In this document: positions 1-7,371 of the stretch, in pieces
Position numbering within the stretch: position 1 is the first letter of the stretch
Layout: each line of letters begins with the position of its first letter
Assembly (NCBI GenBank): GCA_036960485.1
Contig: JBALXS010000075.1
Coordinates: 1-23,987, forward strand
DNA length: 23,987 nt
From: Rs1 sp036960485
GTDB taxonomy: Bacteria; Pseudomonadota; Gammaproteobacteria; Pseudomonadales; Balneatricaceae
Direction: 5' to 3'
Made by a program: the position numbers and the translations under genes
The notes under the pieces: generated by a model
Database searches by the model: none
The model's input: only the letters and a program-made list of their open reading frames with translations
Told to the model about the DNA's origin: nothing

Positions 1-30
1 CCCCTAAAAAATTTTTATTAAAGGGATATT

Positions 31-1710
31 ATGAATTTTTTTCGAGATTTATCGATTGGTAATAAAATTGGCGGGATAGTGATTACCTTGCTTAGCTTGT
101 TATTGATCAGCTCAGTTTATGGCATTACTAAAATGAGTAGTATTGGCAGTGAAATGAAGACCGTGCAAGCAGAAGATATGCCGCTTATCCAATTAATGTC
201 AGACGTCACGGTTAAGCAGCTCGAAAAAGCGATACTGATAGAGAAAGCAATGCGTATTAGCGGAGTCTCTGATTCCAACGAGTCTGTCTTGGAGCTACAT
301 CAGCAGATAAAGCAATTAGCCGATCAGATCGATCACGAAATTAAGGAAGGCGCAGAAATCCTGTTAATAGCCAAGACTCATCCGCTGTCTGATCAACAAC
401 TCACTGAACTACTAAAGTTGGAGAATTTTCTTTTTTCTATAGAAAAAGAGCATATGCAATATGAGGGTAAAGTTGAACATTTGATGGGTATATTGGAAAG
501 CGGGGAAAAGGTTACAGGTCCGGATGTGCATGATGTAGAAAATGCACAGGCAAAACTTAACCACCATATTGAAGAAGCACTGGGCAACGTTGAATCAATG
601 ACGGAGCACGCACTGGAAACGGTGCTGCATGACGAAGAGTCTGCTCTGCTAGGGCTGATCTTGATCAGCTTGGCTTCCAGCATCATAGGTATTGTTGTGG
701 GTGTTCTTATCACCCGCGCCATCACTAAGCCCCTTGCTCACGCTGTAGAGACGGCGAATAGACTTTCAGAGGGCGATCTTACCGTTGAAGTCAATATACA
801 ATCCAGCGATGAGACGGGTCAACTGCTGCTTGCTATGCGTAAATTGACAGAGAATTTACGTGAGATAATCACTCACGTAGCCACCTCAACGGAGCAATTA
901 ACGAGTGCAACCGTTGAAATGTCGGCGGTAACGCAACAGACGGCTCAAAATTTGCATACTCAAGAAGTTGAGCTCAGTCAAACTTCTGCAGCCATGGAGC
1001 AGATGTCAGCGACAGTTCAAGAGGTGGCGCAAAGCGCAGCCCTCGCGGCTAAGTCGGCAAATCAGGCCGATACTGAAGCGAACCATGGAAAATCTGTGGT
1101 TAAACAAGTCAGTTGCTCCATCAATACCCTTGCAGTAGACATAGCAGATACGCAGGCTGTAATCAGCCGGCTCGATCGCGAAACCGAGCATGTCGATTCT
1201 ATTCTCGAAGTGATTACATCAATTGCTGAGCAAACTAACTTACTCGCTCTGAATGCTGCAATTGAAGCGGCTAGGGCCGGAGAGCAAGGTAGGGGCTTTG
1301 CAGTAGTCGCTGATGAGGTACGCACCCTAGCTAGTCGAACACAAATGTCAGTCGCCGAAACTCAGCAGATGATCAGCAGTTTGAAGAGTGAGGTAAAAAA
1401 CTCAGTGCAAGCGATGCAAAAGGGTCATGCAAGAACGGTTGCGACTGTTGATTTATCAACACAAGCCGAGCTATCGCTGTCGCAGATATCTCAGGCGGTA
1501 GCTACTATCAATGAGATGAATGATCAGATAGCCAGTGCTGCCGAGCAACAAAGCGCAGTGGCAGAGCAAACCAGCGGTTCTATCAACCAAATCAATCAAG
1601 CAGCGATTGAAAATTCTGCCGGAGCGCAACAACAGGCCTCTGCAACAGAGGAAATAGCTCAATTATCAGAAAACCTGAAGCAGCTTGTCGGGCATTTTAA
1701 AGTGGCATAA
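31..1710 (+). CDS. Methyl-accepting chemotaxis protein (transmembrane chemoreceptor)
   Basis: This is an inner-membrane chemoreceptor that passes ligand signals to the CheW/CheA kinase. The 559-residue protein has a short cytoplasmic start, TM1 at about 13-31, a periplasmic helical sensor at about 32-204 (four-helix-bundle type by appearance), TM2 at about 205-228, a HAMP domain at about 229-280 and a long cytoplasmic coiled coil. The diagnostic signalling tip lies at about 398-434 and includes NLLALNAAIEAARAGEQGRG. Gln/Glu/Ala-rich stretches on both sides are the likely methylation helices. There is no C-terminal NWETF-type tether for CheR/CheB. An AAGGGA Shine-Dalgarno at 21-26 supports the start. 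No che genes are nearby, so it is an orphan receptor and its ligand cannot be predicted. Confidence 0.96.
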   Translation: MNFFRDLSIGNKIGGIVITLLSLLLISSVYGITKMSSIGSEMKTVQAEDMPLIQLMSDVTVKQLEKAILIEKAMRISGVSDSNESVLELHQQIKQLADQIDHEIKEGAEILLIAKTHPLSDQQLTELLKLENFLFSIEKEHMQYEGKVEHLMGILESGEKVTGPDVHDVENAQAKLNHHIEEALGNVESMTEHALETVLHDEESALLGLILISLASSIIGIVVGVLITRAITKPLAHAVETANRLSEGDLTVEVNIQSSDETGQLLLAMRKLTENLREIITHVATSTEQLTSATVEMSAVTQQTAQNLHTQEVELSQTSAAMEQMSATVQEVAQSAALAAKSANQADTEANHGKSVVKQVSCSINTLAVDIADTQAVISRLDRETEHVDSILEVITSIAEQTNLLALNAAIEAARAGEQGRGFAVVADEVRTLASRTQMSVAETQQMISSLKSEVKNSVQAMQKGHARTVATVDLSTQAELSLSQISQAVATINEMNDQIASAAEQQSAVAEQTSGSINQINQAAIENSAGAQQQASATEEIAQLSENLKQLVGHFKVA

Positions 1711-1745
1711 AACATACAGAAGATATTAGGAAACCGTCTTCAAGA

Positions 1746-1768
1746 ATATTAAGCCGACAGCTTAATAT
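1746..1768 (+). terminator. Stem-loop after the chemoreceptor gene
   Basis: A perfect 9-bp stem, ATATTAAGC/GCTTAATAT, with a 5-nt loop starts 36 nt after the chemoreceptor stop. No clear U-run follows, so it is only a candidate terminator or a 3'-end protecting hairpin. Confidence 0.35.
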
Positions 1769-1922
1769 ATCTCATTAAACGCAAATATACCGTGAGTTTT
1801 TTGATCATAATCAGTCACTAGTGGTAATAAATCATCACTACTACACATGTCACTGTTTAAATATAAAATGCCGTTATTGCAGGAATATTAAAATATTGAG
1901 GGAAAGTCAGTTTAATTTGCTT

Positions 1923-1952
1923 CGCTATGTACCTTTATAAAGGTACATAGCG
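1923..1952. terminator. Perfect 30-bp palindrome beside the OYE stop codon
   Basis: The arms CGCTATGTACCTTTA and TAAAGGTACATAGCG are exact reverse complements with no spacer. The palindrome ends 6 nt from the stop codon of the leftward alkene reductase gene and lies between two convergent genes. It can fold into a long hairpin in either transcript. Neither side has the U-run of a standard intrinsic terminator, so the terminator role is inferred from position. Confidence 0.5.
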
Positions 1953-1958
1953 TCCATA

Positions 1959-3065
1959 TTATATAATGCCGACATTCTCATAAACAGGATAATCAATATA
2001 ACCCGCTGCTCCACCACCGAATAATGGTCCTTTAGTGAAATCAGCTAAAGGCAATTTATTTTGTAAACGAAAAGGTAGATCGGGATTTGCAATGTACGAG
2101 CGCCCAAAAGCGACAAGATCGGCATAACCGTTTTCGATTATCTTACTTGCACGTTCAGTATCATAACGGCCCGCCACTATAATAGTGCCATTGAAAACCT
2201 TTCTTAATTTGATACGAAAACTCTCAGGGATTTGTGGTGCATCGTCCCAATCGGCTTCACTAAGGTGAATATAAGTAGCCCCCAGCCGATTTAGATGCTC
2301 GGCTGCCAATAAGATTGTTTCGACGATTTCAGGGCAAGCCATATCTTTAAAAGTCACAAACGGCGCCAATCTCACACCTACTTTGCCTGAACCAATCTTT
2401 GCACTGACAGCTTCTACGACATCTAGTAGAAATTGAATTCGCTTTAGCGGCGAACCACCATATTGCTCGACTCTATGATTAGAATTAGTGCGTAAAAACT
2501 GATCGATGAGGTAACCATTGCCGCCGTGGATTTCAATGCCATCGAATTCTGCATCGATCGAGTTTTCAGCTGCTTGAGCAAAGTCTGCAACAACGCGATC
2601 AATATCAACTTGATCCATCTCTCTGGGTGTCTGGCAATCTACCATTCTTCCGTCAGGATAAGTGGCATCGACAATCCACACTTGAGTATCGGTTGGTTTG
2701 ATTGGCGAAGGTGCTATCGGCGCTTTACCTTGCTGAAATACTGGGTGCGATACCCTACCTACATGCCAAAGTTGGTTAAATATATGGCCGCCTGCGTGGT
2801 GTACAGCAGCGGTTACTTTTTGCCAACCTGCTATTTGCTCTTGAGTATAAACACCTGGGGTGAATGAATAACCTTGGCTATCGTCAGAAATTTGGGTGGC
2901 CTCACTAATAATCAACCCCGATGAAGCGCGTTGCCCGTAATAGGTGGCCATCATCTCATTGGGGATATTTCCTGGCTGTTGGGTTCTAGAACGTGTCATA
3001 GGTGCCATGACGATGCGATTGTGCAACGATAAATTGGCTTTATGGTATGGGGTAAAAAGGCTCAT
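1959..3065 (-). CDS. Old Yellow Enzyme family alkene reductase (NemA-like)
   Basis: This is a predicted cytoplasmic FMN- and NAD(P)H-dependent reductase that reduces activated C=C bonds or nitro groups of electrophiles. The 368-residue TIM-barrel protein carries the family marks: NRIVMAPMTRSR near residues 16-27 with the flavin-contact Thr at 24, the His/Asn substrate pair in IEIHGGNGYLIDQF (H180, N183) with Y185, and the phosphate-binding FGRSYIANPDLPFRL near the C-terminus. I chose the ATG at 3065 because GGAG sits 5 nt upstream; the in-frame ATG at 3095 has no Shine-Dalgarno. It faces a LysR gene across a 194-bp gap, which suggests local control. A second OYE lies at 11036-12079. The substrate is unknown. 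Confidence 0.93.
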   Translation of the reverse strand: MSLFTPYHKANLSLHNRIVMAPMTRSRTQQPGNIPNEMMATYYGQRASSGLIISEATQISDDSQGYSFTPGVYTQEQIAGWQKVTAAVHHAGGHIFNQLWHVGRVSHPVFQQGKAPIAPSPIKPTDTQVWIVDATYPDGRMVDCQTPREMDQVDIDRVVADFAQAAENSIDAEFDGIEIHGGNGYLIDQFLRTNSNHRVEQYGGSPLKRIQFLLDVVEAVSAKIGSGKVGVRLAPFVTFKDMACPEIVETILLAAEHLNRLGATYIHLSEADWDDAPQIPESFRIKLRKVFNGTIIVAGRYDTERASKIIENGYADLVAFGRSYIANPDLPFRLQNKLPLADFTKGPLFGGGAAGYIDYPVYENVGII

Positions 3066-3117
3066 AATAGCTCCGGTTGTCGGTTTAGAAAACATTGAGT
3101 ATTGCTGACCATATGTA

Positions 3118-3170
3118 AAGTGATTGATTAACGATCACTTCTTCGCGCTTGCCGAATATTGTTAATCACT
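3118..3170. promoter_or_regulatory. Candidate LysR binding sites between the OYE and LysR genes
   Basis: A dyad with 7-bp perfect arms, AAGTGAT (3118-3124) and ATCACTT (3134-3140), is followed by another TTAATCACT half-site at 3162-3170. The core of the dyad contains TTAA(C). Repeated half-sites in the gap between a target gene and its divergent LysR regulator are typical of this family, but binding is inferred. Confidence 0.45.
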
Positions 3171-3259
3171 CATATTGATATGCTATTAAAGAGTGTATCC
3201 CTGTTAACATATTTTGATAACTAGGCTAGTATGATAATCATTTTCAAAAAGTATTTGAT

Positions 3260-4171
3260 ATGTATCATTTGAATGATCTGCAGCTAGCTATCCGAATTGC
3301 CGACTTACAGAATATCTCCGCCGCTGGGCGCGAACTTGGTATGACACCCGCTGCAGCAAGTGCGGCCCTACAACGGTTGGAGAAAAAGCTCGGTTGCTTG
3401 CTGTTTTCGCGTTCTACTAGGCAGATGACCCTAACCGAAGAGGGCAACCTTTTTATTGAATCTGGACGCCAAGCGCTGATACTTTTAGATAATGCTGGTA
3501 ATGCACTTGCGGATAATCGCAGCGAGCTAAAAGGTGAGCTTCGTATCGCTTTACCATCAGACCTTGGCCGTAATATTATTAGAGCATGGCTAGATGAGTT
3601 TTCTGAAACGGCCCCTGAACTAATTATCTCGCTGTTTTTTGGCGATAAAATGACAGACCTTATAAGTAATAATGTGCAGTTAGCTGTACGCTATGGACAG
3701 TTAGAAGATTCAAACTTAATACGCCGCCAGCTCGGGATGATGCCGAGAGTAGCGGTGGCATCGCCAGATTACATTCTAAATTATGGCTGCCCTATGCATC
3801 CGCCAGAACTGAGAAGTCACCAAATACTGCTGCTAAATAGAGGGGGAGATCTTTGGGATAAATGGCGTTTTAGCAACAAAGTGAAACAATATGATGTTTG
3901 TGTCACCGGCAATAAGGTTTGCAATGATGGAGCGGTGATAAAAGATTGGGTACTTGATGGGCAGGGAATTGCTTATAAAAGTTGGTTTGATGTTGCCAAG
4001 GAAGTGCACAATGGGCAATTAGTATTACTCTTTTCGGATCAATTGGCAGAACATATTCCGTTGCAGCTCGTTTATCTGCAAACCGATTATCCAAGTCATA
4101 AAATGAGAACAGTGATCGATTTTTTAAAGCGAAAATCACAAGCATTTTCAGAACAATACCCTTTGCTCTAG
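3260..4171 (+). CDS. LysR-type transcriptional regulator beside the OYE gene
   Basis: The 303-residue protein has an N-terminal winged helix-turn-helix at about 4-62 (SAAGRELGMTPAAASAALQR, then LTEEG) and a periplasmic-binding-protein-like effector domain at about 90-295. This is the standard LysR length and order. It probably controls the divergent alkene reductase at 1959-3065 and may repress or activate its own gene. No strong Shine-Dalgarno precedes the ATG, but the N-terminus matches where LysR proteins normally begin. A TATGAT -10-like hexamer at 3230-3235 could serve it. The inducer is not known. Confidence 0.93.
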   Translation: MYHLNDLQLAIRIADLQNISAAGRELGMTPAAASAALQRLEKKLGCLLFSRSTRQMTLTEEGNLFIESGRQALILLDNAGNALADNRSELKGELRIALPSDLGRNIIRAWLDEFSETAPELIISLFFGDKMTDLISNNVQLAVRYGQLEDSNLIRRQLGMMPRVAVASPDYILNYGCPMHPPELRSHQILLLNRGGDLWDKWRFSNKVKQYDVCVTGNKVCNDGAVIKDWVLDGQGIAYKSWFDVAKEVHNGQLVLLFSDQLAEHIPLQLVYLQTDYPSHKMRTVIDFLKRKSQAFSEQYPLL

Positions 4172-4524
4172 GTAAGTACTGGTTGTTAGGTTGGCCTAGA
4201 AAATCTTATATAATACTAAAACACTAATTGCTAGATCACAATATGCTGTTTTTTACAAAACGGCTGATAAGCCTTTGTGGCATTAGTTTGAAGCTATACT
4301 TTCGAGAAATTGACTTAATTAAATACCAGAAATTTACTAAAATTGGCAACCCAAGATATATACCTACGGTTATTACTGAATCAATAGGTCATCAATAAAT
4401 ACCTAAGCGGTTTCTATGGCGCTGATTACGGGTAGTTAATTTGAAAATAATGTACAATTCTTTTAGTGAAAAACACCTCACAATATCTTTATTTATAACT
4501 CTTTTACTTAGTGACCTATAAAAT
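4172..4524. other. Intergenic stretch, no clear gene
   Basis: This AT-rich gap of 353 bp holds a TATAAT hexamer at 4209-4214 without a well-spaced -35. It also holds a 51-codon ATG frame at 4243-4398 with no Shine-Dalgarno and no recognisable protein features. I do not call a gene here. Confidence 0.5.
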
Positions 4525-5205
4525 ATGATTTACTTTTTATTTTTTTGTTTAATGTTGTTAGTCGCTTATGGCCCATCGTTATGGGTGCGTTATGTATTGC
4601 ATAAATATTCAACGCCAATAGACAATATGCCGGGAACAGGTGCCGAGTTGGCTACACACCTTATTGCGCGTTTTAAGCTAAAAGATGTGCAAGTTGTGTG
4701 TGGAGCAGCAGGGGAGAATTATTATTCACCTGAGGAAAAAATAGTTTGCCTAAGCCCTGATGTATTTGAAGGTAAATCTTTGACAGCCGTTGCTGTCGCC
4801 GCCCACGAAGTTGGCCATGCTATCCAATTTAACAATGAAGAGCCTGTCACCAAATTAAGGCAGCGCTATTTATCAAAAGCATTGTTAGTCAAACGTTTGG
4901 GATCGATGATACTGATGAGCATCCCAATATTTACGATAGTGTTGAAAAGCTCGGTGATTATGTTTATTGGGGTGGCTGTTGGCTTGTTAACGTTGCTATC
5001 TTCGGTGTTTATGTACGCTGCTATTTTACCTGAAGAATATGATGCAAGTTATAAGAAAGCATTACCTATTTTAGCGCAAGGGTATTTGCCTCAAGAGCAT
5101 ATGGCAGCTGCCAGACAGATTCTAAAAGCCTGCGCATTGACTTATGTTGCCGCAGCGCTAGCTGATGTTTTAAGCTTGTGGCGTTGGTTTAGAATGATTC
5201 GTTAA
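4525..5205 (+). CDS. YugP-type membrane zinc metallopeptidase
   Basis: This is a predicted membrane-bound neutral zinc peptidase of the YugP/Zn_peptidase_2 family; substrates of that family are largely unknown. The 226-residue protein has an N-terminal membrane helix at about 2-20. The zinc-binding HEVGH motif is at 94-98 inside AVAVAAHEVGHAIQ, and hydrophobic segments follow at about 128-165. LPEEYDAS at about 168-175 matches the family's LPxEFDAS motif, which probably supplies the third ligand. Another hydrophobic stretch lies at about 200-215. No Shine-Dalgarno is visible before the ATG at 4525. An internal ATG at 4552 would cut into the first membrane helix, so I keep the longer form. Confidence 0.88.
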   Translation: MIYFLFFCLMLLVAYGPSLWVRYVLHKYSTPIDNMPGTGAELATHLIARFKLKDVQVVCGAAGENYYSPEEKIVCLSPDVFEGKSLTAVAVAAHEVGHAIQFNNEEPVTKLRQRYLSKALLVKRLGSMILMSIPIFTIVLKSSVIMFIGVAVGLLTLLSSVFMYAAILPEEYDASYKKALPILAQGYLPQEHMAAARQILKACALTYVAAALADVLSLWRWFRMIR

Positions 5206-5217
5206 GGAAGCTGTTCA

Positions 5218-5355
5218 CTGCCGATTTATTCTCTAATACTATCTTTTTTGGGAGCAATTCTTGGCTTTTGCCTGAGATTAATACATAAATCTAAGCTACA
5301 TAGCTACCTTGTTGCTGGTAGTGGTGCTGGTATTGGTGCTGTAGTCACTTATTAA
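5218..5355 (+). CDS. Possible small glycine-rich membrane protein with a CTG start
   Basis: A 45-codon frame begins at CTG (5218), 7 nt after an AAGGAAG Shine-Dalgarno-like run (5204-5210) that overlaps the stop of the zinc peptidase gene. The peptide has two hydrophobic stretches, roughly LPIYSLILSFLGAILGF and a Gly-rich YLVAGSGAGIGAVVTY, separated by a basic KSKLH linker. That gives a two-helix hairpin. It lies in the same frame as the upstream gene, directly after its stop. A TTG at 5248 is an alternative start but would lose most of the first helix. I do not recognise a family, and coding status is uncertain. Confidence 0.35.
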   Translation: MPIYSLILSFLGAILGFCLRLIHKSKLHSYLVAGSGAGIGAVVTY

Positions 5356-5478
5356 TTTGTAACAGCGCAACGCTAGCCAGACTTATAGTTCCCGGCTAAG
5401 TTTAAGTCTAAATCTGTGCCTAAGTATTCATATACTTACATTCCCTAGGCAGTCTCGCATACATAGAATAGGGCAGTT

Positions 5479-5552
5479 ACTGGATGGATGCAGCCAGTGG
5501 GGTAAAGCAGGAGCACTTACCGAGATACCCCTGATGAATAGCTACAAAGCTA
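5479..5552. other. Nested stem-loops between convergent genes
   Basis: Several inverted repeats sit in 74 bp: ACTGG/CCAGT (5479-5483, 5494-5498), GGGGTA/TACCCC (5499-5504, 5526-5531) enclosing GGTAA/TTACC, and TAGCT/AGCTA (5539-5552). The site is just downstream of the leftward exporter genes. It may act as a terminator or be a structured RNA. No U-run is present. Confidence 0.35.
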
Positions 5553-5580
5553 GTGAATTATGGAATCAGAGTAAATTGAG

Positions 5581-7371
5581 TTAGGCCTCGGACAACAACA
5601 AACCTTCAGCGTCTTCAATATTAGCGTTATCGGTGAGTAAGCTTGCATATACACCTGACATTGCCAATAAGTCTTGATGGCTACCTCGCTCTACTATTTT
5701 ACCTTGGTTGAGCACTAAAATTTGATCAGAGTGACGAATAGTACTCAGGCGGTGAGCAATCGCAATCACGGTTTTTTCCTCAAATAAGCGTCCAATGGCT
5801 TTCTGGATTAGGTTTTCGGTGATGGAGTCTACCGAGCTGGTGGCTTCATCTAACATCATCACTTGCCCGCCTTGCGCCACAGAACGCGCAAAGGAGATCA
5901 GCTGAGCTTGGCCCGCTGATAAATTACTGCCATTGTTCTTTAGCTCAAATTGGTACTGATCTGCCAGCCCCAGAATAAAATCGTGGGCATAAACGTATTC
6001 AGCGGCGTCAATCACGGCATCCTCTGCAATTTCTTTGGCGCCTAGGGAAATATTAAAGTGGATATTCTTTTCAAACAAAAACACGTCTTGTTGCATCAAG
6101 GAGAATAAGTGCAACATTGAATCTTTGGGAATACTTGACAGTTCAATGCCGTTGAGAAGAATGCTACCTTGGTAGTTCAGGTAAGTTTTATTCATGATGC
6201 GAATGATGGTTGATTTGCCTGAACCCGTGGTTCCTACTAAGGCCAATTGTTCACCTTTGTTGAGAATAAAGGACACATCATCTAAAACATAAGGGCCTGT
6301 ACCGTTATATTGAAAACGCACATTTTTGAATTCGAGCGTCTCGAAATTAGCCAGTTTATCTAGCAACGACTCGGCTGGCAAAAGTGTTAGCCCTTGCTCT
6401 TCAAGATCTTCTACAAAAAGTTCTTCGATGTGTTCAAAGGCGGCAAAAGAGCGCTGTATGGACGCAATTTGTGAGGTAAAGTCGCGTAGCGGCACGAACA
6501 CTTTTTCCAAAGTATTGATGAAGGCGATCAATACGCCAAGGCTGACCACGCCCGCGAGTACCTTGCCAGATCCATACCAAATAATTAGTCCGATGGTGAT
6601 GGAGGTAATGCCCGTTATTACTGAAAATAAACTGGCATCGTATTTATTGGTTTTTAATTGTGCGCGCAAGAAATCTTCGGTGTAACGGTGATACTTTGCT
6701 TCTACCTCTGCCTCGGCGCCATAAAGCTGCACCGTTTTTACGCCTAACAAACACTCTTGTAAAAAGCCGGTACTTTTGGCCAACGATGAGCGCGTGATGA
6801 CATACATTTTACGCAAACGATTGCGTACATACTGGGTCAGCATTAACACCGGAGGAAACACCAGCAACACTAACAAGGCTAATTGCCAGTTAATGAAGAA
6901 CATAAAGATCAGCACCGCCAGCGTATTGATGGAGTCTTTCACCAAACTCAGTACGCCCAGTACAAACGAGTCACCGATCACTTCTAAATCGCCGGTTAAT
7001 CGCGACAACGTGACACCCGTGGGTGTTTTGTCGTAATAGCTTCTGGGCAGTTTTAGAATACGTTTAAACAGGGCCATACGAATATCAAAAATGGCCTTCT
7101 GTCCGGTTATACGTAAGCAATAAGTGTAAACGGCATCGGCAATATAGTTGACGACTAATACTGCCAACATGAAGGCAATCAACAGCATCAGGCCATCGTA
7201 TTTACCAGGGGTGAGGTGTTCATCAATGACTTGAATAACTAACCAGGGGAACAGTAAATTAGCCAGTACTGATATTGGCATCATCAGTAAACCAATGATG
7301 GCGGTTTTCTTGTAGCGTGCTGCATATTGAAAGAAATGTTTGAGATATTGCACATCAAGAGATTTAATCAT
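5581..7371 (-). CDS. ABC exporter half-transporter, MdlB-like, with an intact ATPase site
   Basis: This 596-residue inner-membrane protein has a six-helix exporter domain (about 20-310) followed by an ATP-binding domain (about 345-585). Visible motifs are Walker A GTTGSGKS (380-387), the signature LSAGQ (484-488), Walker B MMLDEA with catalytic Glu509, and the switch His540 in AIAHRLST. LSAGQ in place of LSGGQ is usual for MdlB-type partners. The ATG overlaps the stop of the upstream gene by 4 nt (ATGA), so the two should be translated together and form a heterodimer. GGAG lies 8 nt before the start. The substrate is unknown; the family exports lipids, peptides or drugs. Confidence 0.94.
   Translation of the reverse strand: MIKSLDVQYLKHFFQYAARYKKTAIIGLLMMPISVLANLLFPWLVIQVIDEHLTPGKYDGLMLLIAFMLAVLVVNYIADAVYTYCLRITGQKAIFDIRMALFKRILKLPRSYYDKTPTGVTLSRLTGDLEVIGDSFVLGVLSLVKDSINTLAVLIFMFFINWQLALLVLLVFPPVLMLTQYVRNRLRKMYVITRSSLAKSTGFLQECLLGVKTVQLYGAEAEVEAKYHRYTEDFLRAQLKTNKYDASLFSVITGITSITIGLIIWYGSGKVLAGVVSLGVLIAFINTLEKVFVPLRDFTSQIASIQRSFAAFEHIEELFVEDLEEQGLTLLPAESLLDKLANFETLEFKNVRFQYNGTGPYVLDDVSFILNKGEQLALVGTTGSGKSTIIRIMNKTYLNYQGSILLNGIELSSIPKDSMLHLFSLMQQDVFLFEKNIHFNISLGAKEIAEDAVIDAAEYVYAHDFILGLADQYQFELKNNGSNLSAGQAQLISFARSVAQGGQVMMLDEATSSVDSITENLIQKAIGRLFEEKTVIAIAHRLSTIRHSDQILVLNQGKIVERGSHQDLLAMSGVYASLLTDNANIEDAEGLLLSEA

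Noticed and set aside
3066..3095. N-terminal extension of the first OYE from the ATG at 3095
   Set aside because: No Shine-Dalgarno there, while the ATG at 3065 has GGAG at good spacing and gives the usual family N-terminus.
4243..4398. 51-codon ATG frame upstream of the zinc peptidase
   Set aside because: No ribosome site and no recognisable protein pattern; likely chance in AT-rich DNA.
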